Shown one piece after another: positions 12,500 to 25,817 of a stretch of DNA of 64,000 nucleotides. The notes beneath the pieces were generated by a model. That model saw nothing but the letters and a program-made list of their open reading frames with translations, was not told the DNA's origin and did no database searches. Source of the DNA: Orbilia blumenaviensis (Eukaryota > Ascomycota > Orbiliomycetes > Orbiliales > Orbiliaceae); assembly GCA_036872755.1 (NCBI GenBank), contig JAVHNS010000005.1, forward strand, positions 1,364,001 to 1,428,000, given 5' to 3'. Both the position numbers and the translations under genes were made by a program. Numbering within the stretch: the stretch's first letter is position 1; each line of letters begins with the position of its first letter.

Positions 12500-15400
12500 A
12501 TATATCAATTCCTCGAGGTTCCTGAGAACTTAATTAAAGGCAGGTTGCGTAAGAGGGGAAGGGTTGGTTGGTTGATAGGAGCTGGCAACAGAGTATAAAA
12601 ATATGTGTTCCAGATGGCCAATATAAAAAGGACCTAGTATAATCTGCACAGAATGACCTAAGCAGTTCGACCGAGCAGATTAGAAGCAGATAGATAGATA
12701 GATATCTATCTGTAGGTATTATTTGTAAACGGATGGTGTTTTATAATATAGCGAAAGGGTTCGGAATTCTGCGTTTGGTTGGATTTTTTCCTCTTTCTGA
12801 CTTTTCCGCTTCTATTCTTCCCGGTTCCTTCTTCTAGCTTTTTGACGGTGACCAGACAGCGAGACGAGAGAGAGCAGAGGAAATGGAGAAGGTGGGTCCT
12901 GCTGAACGGCAAAAAACAGATGCTGGGATTAGTTAGCTCTACTAGCTCTCTCTCTTCTCTAAACAAGAAAAAAAAAAAAAAAAAACTTCTTTTCGCGGGA
13001 AATGAGAAAAATCAGCTAATGCTAGCTAGCCAGAAGCTCTCCAGCTACGATATCTGTAAATGTGCTCTGTATATGTAATAGCATCCTCGGGACTGGGCAG
13101 TCCCAAAGTCAGGTACCCAAATCAAAGCCAAGTAAATTACCTCTCAGCTCATAACTTCAAACTTCAGGACGAGGGAAACCGTCAGAAAAAAACACGATGA
13201 CCACGCAGGAATATCTCCAAATTCCCCCAATATAGAGCTCCCGCTATTTTTTTTAATGGTCTGCTGATCTATCCACCATTCGAACTAACGTTCCTGGTGT
13301 CTTTTTGACAAAACAAAAAAACAATAATCCCATCATGCAAAGGCAACGGAATTACACCATTTTGGTTGGTACCTATAGGTCTTTTTTTTTTTTTTTTTTT
13401 TTTCCGACATGGAAAGGACGGTAAAAAAGGACCAGAATAGATAGCTAGCTCCCCTATAGCAAGCAACAGCAAGCAGCGTGGTCCCAATCCCAGAACCTGG
13501 AGCCAAGCATGCGAGGGTCCGGGCCACGGGTCGAAGAAGACGAGGAAGAAGAGGGGTAACAACAGCAACGTTTTCCCCAGCAAGGGAAAGGGTATAGAGA
13601 GAAAAGAGAGAAACGAAAGAAAAAAACACGCACACACAGATAAAGAACGGTGATTAGCGATTAAGGATGTCAAGACTGTTCAATGATATAAGATTCTTGA
13701 TCTGCAACGGACGAGGGGTATCGAACTGAAAAACAAAATATCAATGGCTAGGGATTCAAATTTTATAACATCATATAAAGACAAAGCGCAAGTGGATATA
13801 AGCAGTAACTAGCATATTAAAATACTAACGGTGTAGATGTATGTAGGTATATAAATATTCGTGTGAGTGTAATATGCGAGTCCTTACGTGTCCCTGCTAT
13901 AAAAGCATAAACCACGGCGATCGATGTCGAAATAGGGCCTTTCTTTATTTCCTTTTCCTTCTCACTTTCCACCAGTATTAAAACCCAAGAATCCGAACGG
14001 GGTTCAAACCATACGAACAGGTTTAAACAAGGTGGGAAGAAGAAAGTATTAAAAAAACGTGAAAAGGGAAAAATAAAAAAGGAACTAGAAGGAATATAAA
14101 AAATTGAGGGAGATCAAGAGGGTTAAAAAGGGTTGGGGCGACAATGTCTTTAAATGAATAAACTTGGGAGGGTTCAGATTCGTGAGAATTAATTTCAAGA
14201 TGGGCCTTTCTTGCCTTTTTTTCTCTTTCTTTCCTTTTTTCTCTCGCCTGCATAGAAGAGAGAGAGAAATTAAAATAATAAAAAATGCGGTTTGTGGACA
14301 AGGCTCGTGGAATAGCGAGCAGCGGCGGGAGGCTTCAAACTAGCGGGGTTGGATCAATAGTCACCCCCAGTAGTCGCTATGCTCGTAGGTACGAGCGAGA
14401 AACCTGAGATATAGACCGGAGGTGCGAATGGGACCAGCAAGCACCGCTGGCATCCCCCAGATGGGCCACAAAAGCCTGGGGTTAACGGTTGGAGAATGAG
14501 GAGGTGGAGGGGCAGGTGAGCTCGAATTCCGACTAGCACCCTGGCGAACCACGGGAAAGGAATAACCCCAAGCTCAGGCTACACAGACAGGAAAGACAGG
14601 GAAAAAAGGAACATCCCTATAGACAAGAAAAAAAAGGGGGACCAAAGCCATTCGTTTGAAATTCCTCGGGCCTAGAAAATCTGATATCACGGTAAAAAAA
14701 AGCAGACAAGATCACACAGACATTCACATAACACAGACACAACCTCCCGTCAAAGATGCAAAGTTATTAACTCACTGCCAGAAAAATAAGGACATTCTGG
14801 CGAGTAAACTGCAATCCAATGCATGGCATATGGTCGCACAGCTTTCATGCCCTTTCTTCCCAGCCGCCTCTCCAAAAGCTGGCTAGCTAATTCCTAGGTA
14901 AAAGCTGCGGTGCGAATCAAACTGCTGGGTGGTGCTTGACGTTCCCAACATGTAAAGGGTTCGCCGCCAGGCGGGGGACAACGGTGATCCGATGGCTAAA
15001 ACGGGGTAAAAAGGAGGGGTGGCCATTGCATTCCACAAAAGAGCCCACAGATATGGGGATATGGCCCTTCATTCATATCAAGGGACGATAAACCGCTCCG
15101 CTTCCAGATCCATTTCTGGCGACATCTCGAGCAACTTGCATTCCAAGATCGATCGGACCAACCCGCAATGTAACTTTGAAAACAGGGCGTTATATCGCAA
15201 AGACAGAACCTCCAGAGAAAGCAAAAGACCCATAACGCTAAAAGAAGAAAAAGCAGCTAATCACAGGCGAACTAGGATGCGAAATCTTGGAAAAATGACG
15301 GAAAAAATGCAAATGTCGATGTCACTTACCTATCCCTTCAGGAACTTGGTTCTAGGAAAGAAGAAGAAGAAGAAAAAAAAAAGGAACGAGGGCCGCAGAA

Positions 15401-18400
15401 AGTAAAAAAATAAACTTGTGCGTGGAAGGCGGCTTTGTCGAAAGGGAGACAGGTTATTTTTTCGGATTTCGAGAAAGTGCGGGAAATTTAAAGAGGGGCC
15501 AGGTGGAGGGCGATATATATATCGTGAAGTGGGTTGGATAACGATCTTGTACCTTACAGCGGGACCGGAGTCGAATGAGAGACCAACTTGTCGCTCGAAC
15601 ACCAATGACGACGGGTTCGTCCAGCAGTTGAGGCAAACAGAGTATAAAAAATTAATTAAAAAAATGGAATTAAGAAAAAAAAGGGAAGAAGAAAAATGCA
15701 CACAAAAAAAGGGTCGATATTGGATAGATCCAGAGTTTGGACGTTTAAGATAAGCCTAAGTAGCTAGTAGCTAGCTAAGAAATAGAGCTGTCCTGGGAAT
15801 CAAAACGGCATGGATTATATTTATTTCGTTTTGGAAAAGACGAGGGAAAATTTTTTCCTTCTTTTCCCTTCTTCTACAAAATACTATTTTTAATCAAGAG
15901 ACGCCTCATACGGATTTTCTTCTTCTCTCTTCTCTCCCTCTCTTTCCTGATCTTCACGGGTTCTAGGTACTGTGCGGCGGGGGGACCAGGAAAGCGGGAA
16001 CCTGAACATACAACCACTGCCAGGTAGCCCCATGCCCCCTCAAACAACAGATACGATGGCAGCTACAAAACTAACCAGCTAGCTTAAGCTTGCTTGTCTC
16101 GATGGCTGGTCACGCAGCATGCAAAATGTAAGGAATTCGCGGGTTCTAGCGAAGGGATAAAGGGCCCAAGGCCGCCTTTGGTTGGCTAATTCGCCCTTTC
16201 AGTGGAGACCCGCATCATGGCATCGACAGTCAAAAAAATAAAAAATAAAAAAATAAAATATGAGGGGGGTCTATTCGCTGGCAGAAAGGGCAAATGCCAC
16301 CTGCCCAGACAAGGGCCAGGGCACTGCACTCAGACCATGGTTTTGTCGTCAAGTCCGGGTCATTCCAGCACAAGCACAGCAGGCACGCAGCAAGCAAGCC
16401 ATGCCAGCATGATCTGAGAATCGAATCGAAATACCGGACGGCCGTTCAATGATCGAAAAAGAACCCCACGATCCAGGGTAGATAGTCACTACAGCATGTT
16501 GTATGTACAGCACGTCCTGTTCAACAGAAGCAGACCACTTAGATTTGATTCCATTCCCACTTCCCGGCCCCTCCGGCCTCACTCGCCCACTCCCCAATGG
16601 GCAATCAATTGGTGTCATCGTGGGGAGTCCGGGTCAGTCAATGACATGAGAGCTCAATCTCGCCTTTTCACGATCCATTGAGAAGCTTCATGCGAAATTT
16701 CGAACCGCTGGGCTGAACTTAAAGCTGAGCTACTTCCGGCTTTGGGTTAAAACGGTTTCGCCAGATGACGCCCACGTGATGGGATGGGGGTGAGGTCCCG
16801 TCTTAGACACGCTCGGGTGACCTCTAAAACTTTTTCGTTTCGTACGTATCCGTATCACAATGCAATTGGAATTCGATCTTTTTTGTTATCGGTGGAAGGC
16901 CATTTGCATTCTGGCCCGTTCCCCGGGAGAGTTACGAAAGTGAAAAAAAGAGAGAGACAGAAAAGTGATTACTCTAATGACCCGGGCTAAACGGCAACCT
17001 TTCGAGCAAGGCAGTGTCCTGTTGGTTGTCCGGAAATCACCCGAACGAATTGAGGCGCCGCGCGCCCCGTGCTGTACACAATTGAGTGATGTCTGATCAA
17101 GCTCGGTGTTATCGATAAGGTCAGGCCCTTTCCTGAACTCGAAACCAAGCCCTCAGATATCGAAAAAAGGGACCACTTTGAAACGTAATAAAAATCAAAC
17201 CGTGTCTTCACAAAATGTCAAAAAGTCAAATCTGCAAGGATACACATTTATTTTTCAATATCAAGAGGGAAAAGAGCTGAACCTGCATCTACCAAACAAA
17301 TACTAAAGAATAGAGTGGTTTTTTCTGTTGCCCCAAGCCGTTTTAGACAGTGAATAGCAAGTGACGTTTCGGGAGCCCGAGCTAAGGGGTAGGACCCAAG
17401 CTCCCTCAATTCCTACCGAGCTATGACGTTTGCTTATGCACATAATTCCTTCTTGCCATCTTTGTTGGGTTACGAATATAGAAAGTGTCAGGTGGTCCGT
17501 TCTGAAATCGTTAGACTGGGAAAAAAAAAAAAAAAAAAGGAAGAAGACAATTACCACCAGAGATGAAAAAACGTGCCCCAAGAGTTTGTATGTATACTGC
17601 TAGCTTCTTTGTACCCCATATACTTGGAGTTCAAAGCCCCATGACGAAAGAACACGGTCATACTATCATCCAAAGGAATCGTAGTGACAGTAGCTTAGCT
17701 TCTAAAAGCTATACCAAAAGCTCCTCTACCTCTAGAAGCACTGAAAGATCAAAAGTCAAATATCGGACTACTCTAACAGCTTCATAGACACATTCTTTCT
17801 TAGTGCTATAAAAAAAAGGAATCCAGTAGAAGACGCCAGACTTCTAAGCTAAGTTACTTGCCAGCATTCTTCCACTGAACGTCTGACTGAAATTTTACCA
17901 ACTTAATTCTCTTTCCGTCTTCACTCCACGTCAAATATCCCAATTGGTCACTTCTTTCCCGTGCCGCGCTTGCATCGTGTGCCTTTCCTTTTCATACAAA
18001 AGAAAAAAGTTTTTTTTTTTTGGCGGGACCAGCAATTAACAGGTCCCAGAAAGGGTCCTTGTCGACGGAATAAAAACTGAAAGGAAAAAGAACAGAGAAA
18101 TCGGTTAAGCAACGGACAATGGCAAGGGCCCAGCTTTTGGAGCTTCTTTTCTCTTTTTCACTTGCTCTTACCCTTATACGCAGCTAGCTGTCATGAGTAG
18201 AGATACCTCTACTTAGGAGAGGTAAAAGAACATTTACCTTGTAAGCTTGAAAAAAAAAAAAAGGCATCAAAAGAAGCAGGTCTTTGGAAAACCCCCGAAG
18301 CTTCTTTTGCGCTTCCAGAAGGGTTCCAGAGGGGTATTTCTTTTCTTTTCTGACGAAATCTTACTTTCATGTATGCGTCTATTGGGGCTGGCGGTCATAT

Positions 18401-20953
18401 TCAACTCAGGTGATTTTTCTATAAGGTCTCAGAATCGATAGTAAAGCTTCCTATCGAAAACCACCACCATCACAGCTCCAAACCCCAACCCTCTTTTTTC
18501 CTCCAAAGAAAAGAAATCCTGGGTTATCCGAGAAAGCTTTGATCTCCTTCCACCTCGCTAGATTTCCTCTCCCCAAACGATGAACCTAGTGCTATAGCTG
18601 TAGGGAAAAATAAGAAAAGTCAAAAAAAAAAAGTTCTTGTTTTTTATTTTTACTTTTTCTATTCCCAGATGGACCTCGTGATCGATTCTGATTTGGTGCG
18701 CAGAACCAACCCCTCCGAAAAGAAAGAAAAAGAGAGACGAATTGGTTGCTGAATGACCCGCTCCCTGGTCAATTTCCTTTCCTGCCTCTTGTAATTGAAT
18801 GAACACGCCGTACAAGTTGTTCCCAGAAAGATTGATACTGATATGAGTGCATAAAAGGTGCTGCGACTCGTTATAGCTCTACAGCTGTAAGGAAAAGGAA
18901 GAAGCCCATGTCAAACTTACATTGTAGATACTTTATCTCGAGGTGGGAAACGTAACTTCACAGAATCGACATCATACCCATCCCAATTAATTGTTCTTGC
19001 CTTAAACCCCCCCAAAATAAAATATTAAAAATGGCAAAAGCACCAGAACAGAATGTGCCCGAACATCATCGTTCTGGATTCGTCCATCCTGCTTTGCAAT
19101 AAATTTAAACCCGCTTGATTCGTTGGATCAATCGTGAAAAAAAAAAAAAAAAAAAACTCTCCCTCTTTCGGATAGCGCATGTATGTCTCTCCCTCTTTTC
19201 TGTGTGCGTGTGTGTGCGACCATGTGACCCGCTTGCTTTCGGCTGGGGAATGGCAGGCAGCAGAACATGTCTTTAAGCTTACTTGCACGACCGACCAACA
19301 GCAAAATAAACGAGTACTTTTTCTTTTCTTTCCTTCGCATAATTTTCCGATGGGAGGAAACGAAGTAAAAAAAAGGAAAGCCACCGGATTTTGGGGTTTT
19401 TTGTGACCTTGAAGGGGACCGGTTTGGGTTTCGATTGGTTGATATTTTTTCGAGCGGTGGAAGATGTCCTCGGGTTTCAATTGATTGATTGGATTGAATT
19501 AAATCGGGCAGGCTTAGATATCAATATCAGCGGTTGCAGTTGTTTAACGTTATTAGAGAGTTCTATAGCTATAGCTCCAATGCAATGTGTGCGAATACTA
19601 CGCACGTATGTAGGCCTAGCCATGTGGGATATGAAGGTTTACAGCATATATTGACATGGTTAACGACTATCGAAAAATGATATAGCCAACTTGTCCATTG
19701 AGATTGCAATAGTAAATCTACAACTTGTTTATTAATTTTAATCAAGACGTAGATGGTTTTTGCCCGCCCACCCTCAAATCCAAACCCTCCCCAAGTATAA
19801 TATCTGTTGGCGCGCGTTATTAACCATTTCCGGGAAACCTATCACAACGGTGAAAAGCGAATTGCGTTCTTTCATCACCGCAAATCTCTGAAGCAAAAAA
19901 AAAAAAAAAAAAAAAAAAAGGTTTCTAGTTCATCAGCTGACCGTCGCCCACCCTCCCTCCGAAACTAAAAAAAAAAATGTTGTTCCTTTTTTTATTTTGA
20001 GATCTGTCGTTGGTTGTTCTGGATGCAACGGCCCCTCGCCATGTCTAAGGTTCGGTTATCTTCCGTGGTGGATAATCCGCAGATTTAGACACAAAATAGG
20101 AATTTTAAGGGAGAAGGGAGGGGGGTTACCAGAGCTTCGGGTGTCCAATCACCGAGCATCTGGGAAGATAAATTTTTGAGAAAAGAAGCGGGATGAGGTA
20201 AAGTGGCTATTGTGTGCGTGCGTGGTGCGTGGTGGTAATATGCGTCTGTTATCGCAAGGGCGAATGTTGGCGAGGCTGAACCGAAAAGAAAAAAGCGTGC
20301 AAGGTCCAGCTGTAACTGTCTATTTTTTTCGCCTCGAAAGTAAAAGTAATCTGATACAATTGTACAATCTCTCTCGTGGCGCAGGACGTCCGTCGCCTCG
20401 AAATTTGTCTCGGAAGCCCAGAACCGTTTCCTGTGCATATGTATGATGTCTGGTATATGCATGTCCTCACGAGGCAGGGAGGGGGAAATATGTCTTGCTG
20501 TAGGAGTTGAAATGGTAGCCGTGCACTATAATACATGAGGGAGATAACCATAAAAAAAAAGAAGAGCTATACATAAAAAAGTCCTCCTGATCGAGCCTGG
20601 CCCGTTCCTTTCTCGTATTGACACTCGCCCTGATAAACCAGCTTTTGACAATGGGAATGATTAACTTCGGTTGCATCACATAGACAAACTCTCAGCCCAA
20701 ATATAGAATGTCTACCATACAATAGGATGTATGTCATGATGGAATAAATATAAAGAAACGGAAAAAGAAAAGAAAAGAAGATAAGAGGGAATTATGTACA
20801 AAAGTCGATGGTATTTATAAATGAAGGGTGCGGATGCGGGGCTGTATGTACCTGAACACAGGGAAGAGTTTACAAGTGTCGACGGCGCCAGGGGAGACGT
20901 GGCATGTTACTCAAAAGGAGGATTATAGGGAATATATGGCATATTCCGCACTT

Positions 20954-22245
20954 CTAGAACGGAACTGATATCGATGGAGCGTTCTGCTGCTGTTCCATAA
21001 CTTCTTCTGAGGCATTCTCAATCGATACTGATAGTCCGACTTTGGCGGTGCTCTGTACACAAATTTACTCAAGTTAGCCAACCATGTTGTTATATTTTCG
21101 AAACATCCGTGATACCTCTGCAGGCTCCCGATGGAGATGAAACGGAAAAACAGTAGTACGAACCTTAAAGTGATCCATCTCTCCGGAAAACGTTAATGTG
21201 ACCATTGGGGCGACTCTCCGCTCCAGATGAACCCCCAATTTACCACTCGTGTCAACCTGTGCTCTCAAGCTAGACTGTCTAAAGTCGTACTTAGCGCCAA
21301 TCGTGGTAAGCCCCTCTCCCCCAAAGACACCTGGCCCAACGGGCGCTATCTTGACAACGCTCTCCACGCCGGCCTCGACCCGCTCCGCTAGTTTCCTCCA
21401 GTATGTCAGCTGGAGGGCACCTGCGGCTTGTAGACCAGCACTACCGATCCACCCCGAGCCTTGGTACCGAGCAACATATGAAACCAAAGCCTCAGGAGTG
21501 GCAACCATAGACTGTCTCTGCCATACTGCCTCCAAACCAATGGAGAGGGATTTTGTGACGGATTGGAGGTATTGACCGATGATTATTCCGGTAAGACCTC
21601 CGTCGAGAATGCTTGGATTGAAAGCCTTGATAGAAGCCGAGAAATCCTTTCCAATATAGTCCTGGTCGAGCTGCAGCATGGCCTGCGAGGATCCGGGCGC
21701 TACTTGAACGTTCGATCGCGTGACCGATTTTGGTGACCATCTGTAATTGAATCTAGCGGAAAGCTGGCCCTCATTATCGAGGTTTGCTTGGAAGAAAGTC
21801 TATAGAACCGGTTTCGAAAAACAGAAAAAAAAGAAAATAAATGATATTAGCCAATCGCCTACTGTAAGAATCGATATTATTTTTGTTATTTTATTTTTTT
21901 ATGTTCGAGCGAACGGATACACACCTTGCTTGTGCCGAAGAGGGTAGCGAGCGTGTAAGGTGGTAAAGATCCCGGTCCACCAAGACCCATAGAGAACGAA
22001 TGTGAAACCTGGAAGAGCGGGGCAATACCGAATATCTTCGCGATATCAGCTCTCAGGCCGGTGAACTGCAGGTTGTTCAGGAAGACACCCTTGGTAAGCT
22101 CGGACGAAACATTTTCGAATGTCCCGGGATTAGGTAACTCGAGAGCATCTCGTTTGGCAGACAGCGAAGAAACACCGTCATTGAACAGCATTGCAAGAGG
22201 ATTCTGAGCCAGCCAGTTTAGCTGATCCTCGGCGACTTTGTCCAT
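20954..22245 (-). CDS. TOM40: Mitochondrial import receptor subunit Tom40
   Basis: Three exons (22245-21925, 21799-21164, 21052-20954) give 351 residues, matching the family length of about 350. It forms the beta-barrel channel of the TOM complex in the outer mitochondrial membrane. Recognisable Tom40 signatures: FTGLRADIAKIFGIAPLFQV near residue 60, LDNEGQLSARFNYRW, INPS-type AFNPSILDGGLTGI, VWQRQS, GAKYDFRQSSLRAQVD, and the C-terminal KVGLSVSIE strand. The last matches the mitochondrial beta-signal pattern. The introns are 125 and 111 nt. It is divergently arranged with the SDR gene. VDAC, the other fungal outer-membrane barrel, was excluded by these motifs and by length. Confidence 0.95.
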
Positions 22246-23190
22246 TGTGAAGAGAAGGTCTTGTCGGTTGCCGACGAGAAAAGTGGGGGTCAGATATCGG
22301 AGTCGGGCCGGATGGAGGGGTCGACGTCAGAGGTAAGTAAAGAAACGGTATAAGTGATGAAGCCCGAAAGAGATGCTGAGCACGACAGAATGGGAGAAAC
22401 AAAGACGTGCGGTGGATTCAGCAGAGGAAAGAAGGTATATGAAGCCAAAGATGGCGGTGGCGACGGTTTATGGTGATGTCAAGATGTCGAGATGTCGAGA
22501 TGTCGGAGTATAGAAAACTTATTTGCTAGCAAATTTTGGGCCATGAAATTTTTCGCAGCAGCACAAGCGAGCCAGCCAAACCGATTTTAGCGGCCGCCGT
22601 TTGCCAAGCGAAGGTCACCGTTCCACCGAATGACATCCTCCCCTGGTCCACCGGCGCCTGTCGCGGTTAAATTAGTTGATTGGGGTTATATTCGGTACCA
22701 CCCTAGGCTCCATATTACACGGCCTACTCTACTACGTACTACATACTACATACCTCTGTGATCTCGGCGGCGGGCGCTTGTTATAGGCCCGTATAAGGTA
22801 TAATCTCTATACCGAAGTGGAGTGCCGGATACATATACGGATAGATATATATACGTTGCGACAGCTGGTGCCGGGGGGGAAGGCCTCCGGATGGGCCTAT
22901 AATTTATACTACATACTAATCCCGATCTTGAGCTCTCTATAGTATATTATCATATCAGTGCAGTGTCTATATCGTCCTTCAGACTATTATAAGTACCTGT
23001 ACGCGTATTGGTAATATTATTAATATACTTGTGATATATTATACCTAGGTATTATATGGCTCGGAACGTTGGAGGACGATTCTTATATTCCATATGAGAT
23101 ATATACCGTATATAAGTCCCCGCGCTCTGTATATATGATATATAGTATAGGATATAAGTAAGTAGTAAGTATAAAACTTCACTCACCAGC
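22246..23190. promoter_or_regulatory. Divergent intergenic region TOM40 / SDR
   Basis: A 945-bp region between two start codons, so it must hold both promoters. The TOM40-proximal half is GC-rich, while about 22720-23170 is strongly A/T-rich with TATA-like steps. No named binding site is claimed. Confidence 0.5.
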
Positions 23191-25158
23191 ATGGATGCCA
23201 GCAGTCAGAGCACGTCGATGTCCCCGCAGCCAATTAACGTCGGTCACAATGGCACTTCCGTTCTCGATCATGCCACTTCGACGGCCACAACCGGCACAAC
23301 CACCGGCACTGCAACAACCACCACGGCTGGTCTTCCCGCTTCCGCTGGCCCTGTCAACAGAGATGATCCCGTCCCGCAGCTGGTTTGGTTGGTAAGTTCA
23401 GTTAATTTTGCTCTAGCTAGGTCGCGGTATCAGATTGCATTGCCCTAGCTTGTTTCCCTTCAATGCGCCATATATCTCTTGTATGTGTCTATTCTCACGA
23501 TGTGCTCCACTATGGACTGATAATCATTACGTTACCTTGCTCCACCTCTCACCCCAAAAGAAATGGGAATAGAAAAAAAGAAAAGAAAAGGAATAATACC
23601 GCGGGATATAGCCAGAGGACTAGGGTATGATGTGCCATGGACCCGAGACTAGAGTGGATGGGAGAATCTGTTGCATTTTGAACCTTGCATTTCGCAAATT
23701 TTGTGATCTGATCATATGCACGATCGTATCTGCATCGATTGCGCTATTGACACATCATGATCTATCTATATATATACTGTTCACATCTGCATATCGCATA
23801 TGTATATCCCCTGTTCTAAAATTTTCGTCTCCTCGTCTCATCCTAGGTTTTTGGTGCAACCGGTCATCTCGGACGTTCAGTCTCCGGCATCGCCCTGGCC
23901 AGAAATGATTTTGTCATCCACGTTGGCAAAACTGGTGCTGATGAGCAAAACCCGCCTCCCTCGAATCCCAACAGTTTCTTCACCCTCTGCGATGTTAGAG
24001 AGCGTGAAAGCGTTTCCAAGGCGGTCGATGTTGCCTTGAACGTCTGGGGCAGAATAGACGTCGTGGTAAAGTACGATATTATAATCCTAATTTCTTTCTT
24101 CCCTTTTTATCCATCCTCTAGCTTCCTGGGTTGAGGGAAGCAGTGTAACGACGTACTAACTCGAACGGCACATTTGCTTTTATTTTCCCTATAGCTGCGC
24201 CGGTTACGGAATCATTGGCGCATGCGAAGACCAGGATGAATACGAGATTCGTAATCAGATGGATACCAACTTTATGGGTCTGTTCAACATTATGCATCTG
24301 ACGATCCCGTACTTTCGGAAGCGAAGAGAGGGGCGGTACATAGTATTCTCTTCGACATCTGGGTTTCTTGGGTTGCCGGGGTTGGGAGGTACGTCTTTCA
24401 TATCACCTATCCTGCATACGCTATATATGCATCTATAAACCCCTCAAATAATAGGAACTGGGGCGTTGACGGGGCAAATAAATTTAGGCTACTGCGGATC
24501 TAAATGGGCGGCTGAAGGGTTTGTTGAATCGTTGATGTACGAGCTTGAGCCGTCGAATATCAAGGTCTCGCTTGTTATTGCGGGATTGGCGAAACGTGAT
24601 GAGTATGCAGCCAGCTATCCAGAGAGGAAGGAACAACAGGGAGGAAGCTCCTATAGCAAGAGAGGAAGTTGCTGACAAATTTGCATAGGCCGACCCAGGA
24701 TACTCATGGCCAGATACCGAACTGGGCTCATTTTCTTATAACCGCCCCCTCGCCGGCATACTCGGGTGTAACTTCACCAGCGAATCATGCTAAGAGAATG
24801 GTGCAGTGGATACAAGATAAGCAGATAACTAGCGGACTAAAAGTCGCAGAGATGGTCTGGGAGGTAAGACGCAGATATTTGCCCCTCACATACGCGTATG
24901 TGCTCTATCCCAATTACTAATCCAAAGAATCAGCTCGCACATTGCCAAAACCCCCCGCTTAGACTTCTGCTCGGTCAGCATGCCGTCGAGTCGATGCGGG
25001 ATAGGCTCCGGTTCACTCTCGAGGAAATCGAGGACTGGAAGCACCTGTACAATCTGGATGACTCTGATATTCAGAACCAGAACGACGGACAGGACGACGG
25101 CGGCGAGATGGAGGATGTGGTTATGTCCACACGGGAAGAAGATGACGATTCCAAGTAA
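23191..25158 (+). CDS. Short-chain dehydrogenase/reductase (classical SDR)
   Basis: Six exons (23191-23391, 23847-24070, 24195-24388, 24455-24602, 24689-24863, 24934-25158) give 388 residues with all phases closing. An N-terminal extension of about 65 residues rich in Thr/Ser/Ala is encoded by exon 1. The Rossmann core follows: VFGATGHLG dinucleotide loop, VVNCAGYG, the catalytic Tyr-Lys in GYCGSKWAAEG, and the VSLVIAGL region. The tail is acidic. The exon 4/5 junction was placed at GTATGC/CATAG with a GCTGAC branch; otherwise a stop appears at 24673. The substrate cannot be told. The stop lies 115 bp from the stop of convergent URM1. Confidence 0.88.
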
Positions 25159-25272
25159 CACCCGTAAAACAACTAGTGACTTTTGTGCAATTCCTTGCGC
25201 CTATGTACGAGTGGAAGCACTTCTTTTTGTTATGCTTTTTTATTATTATTTCGTGGTATTCTGAGGCTCCAC

Positions 25273-25817
25273 TCAGCCGCCGTGTAGAGTAGATACAAAT
25301 AATATCGTATCCTTTGGCTGGAGCTCATACTCCCCCTCACCCTCCAGTTCCCAGTCCGCATCGTTGATAAGAACCAGAATCCCGGCCCGTCTATATTCCA
25401 CCCAATCATGTTAGCCTTCGCTCCTTTTCGACGTCACTAGACATGAAACAAAACGTTGCAGATCCCGATAGGGTAGTGCGACACCTACACAGTTCCGTTT
25501 ATCTCAAACATCTCCCTCCGGGTGTCCTTCATGCGATGAACGCAGAGGTAGTCAACAAGGTAGTTGATGTTGGGGGCATCGCCGGCTTCCGTCTTCGCAG
25601 GAAGGTCAACGTTCAATGTCTTTTCATTGTCGAAGAGGAGTTCCAGGCCGCCGCTAATATATTCAGAATGTGATACGTTATATATCATCCCATACGTTGG
25701 CTTTGTGTTTAATTTCATAGAATAGTCTTTTCTATAATCGACAGCATTATAAACATTCGAAGTAGGATGGTAAACTTACGCTAGCTCGACCTTTATCGGT
25801 ATTGTATCTGTAGACAT
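25273..25817 (-). CDS. URM1: Ubiquitin-related modifier 1
   Basis: Three exons (25817-25780, 25653-25489, 25390-25273) encode 106 residues ending in the obligatory di-glycine, STLHGG. Urm1 is activated by a Uba4-type enzyme as a C-terminal thiocarboxylate. It serves both as sulfur carrier for wobble-uridine 2-thiolation of tRNAs and as a protein modifier. Family motifs visible: [10 protein letters not shown] at the N-terminal beta strand, [36 protein letters not shown] and [16 protein letters not shown]. The first coding exon is only 38 nt ([12 protein letters not shown]), so a single-exon reading gives a false N-terminus. It is head-to-head with CBP80. Confidence 0.95.

Larger units (their letters stand above)
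10824..20953. other. 10-kb gene-poor region between GSK-3 and TOM40
   Basis: I see no credible protein gene here on either strand. ORFs are below about 210 codons, low-complexity, and do not connect through GT...CTAAC...AG introns. The first kilobase is probably the long leader/promoter of GSK-3, with GA and GGCT repeats. Further content is five poly(A/T) runs of 18-25 nt (near 12968, 13382, 17521, 19137 and 19895), a perfect inverted repeat at 12461-12499, and AT-rich patches. No tRNA, rRNA or transposon terminal structure was recognised. A non-coding RNA cannot be excluded. Confidence 0.5.

Noticed and set aside
20954..22245. VDAC/porin
   Set aside because: The GLRADIAKIFG, LDNEGQLSARFNYRW and GAKYDFR motifs and 351-residue length are Tom40 features.
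24603..24688. Frameshift in the SDR gene
   Set aside because: The apparent break is explained by an 86-nt intron with GTATGC donor, GCTGAC branch and CATAG acceptor that restores phase.
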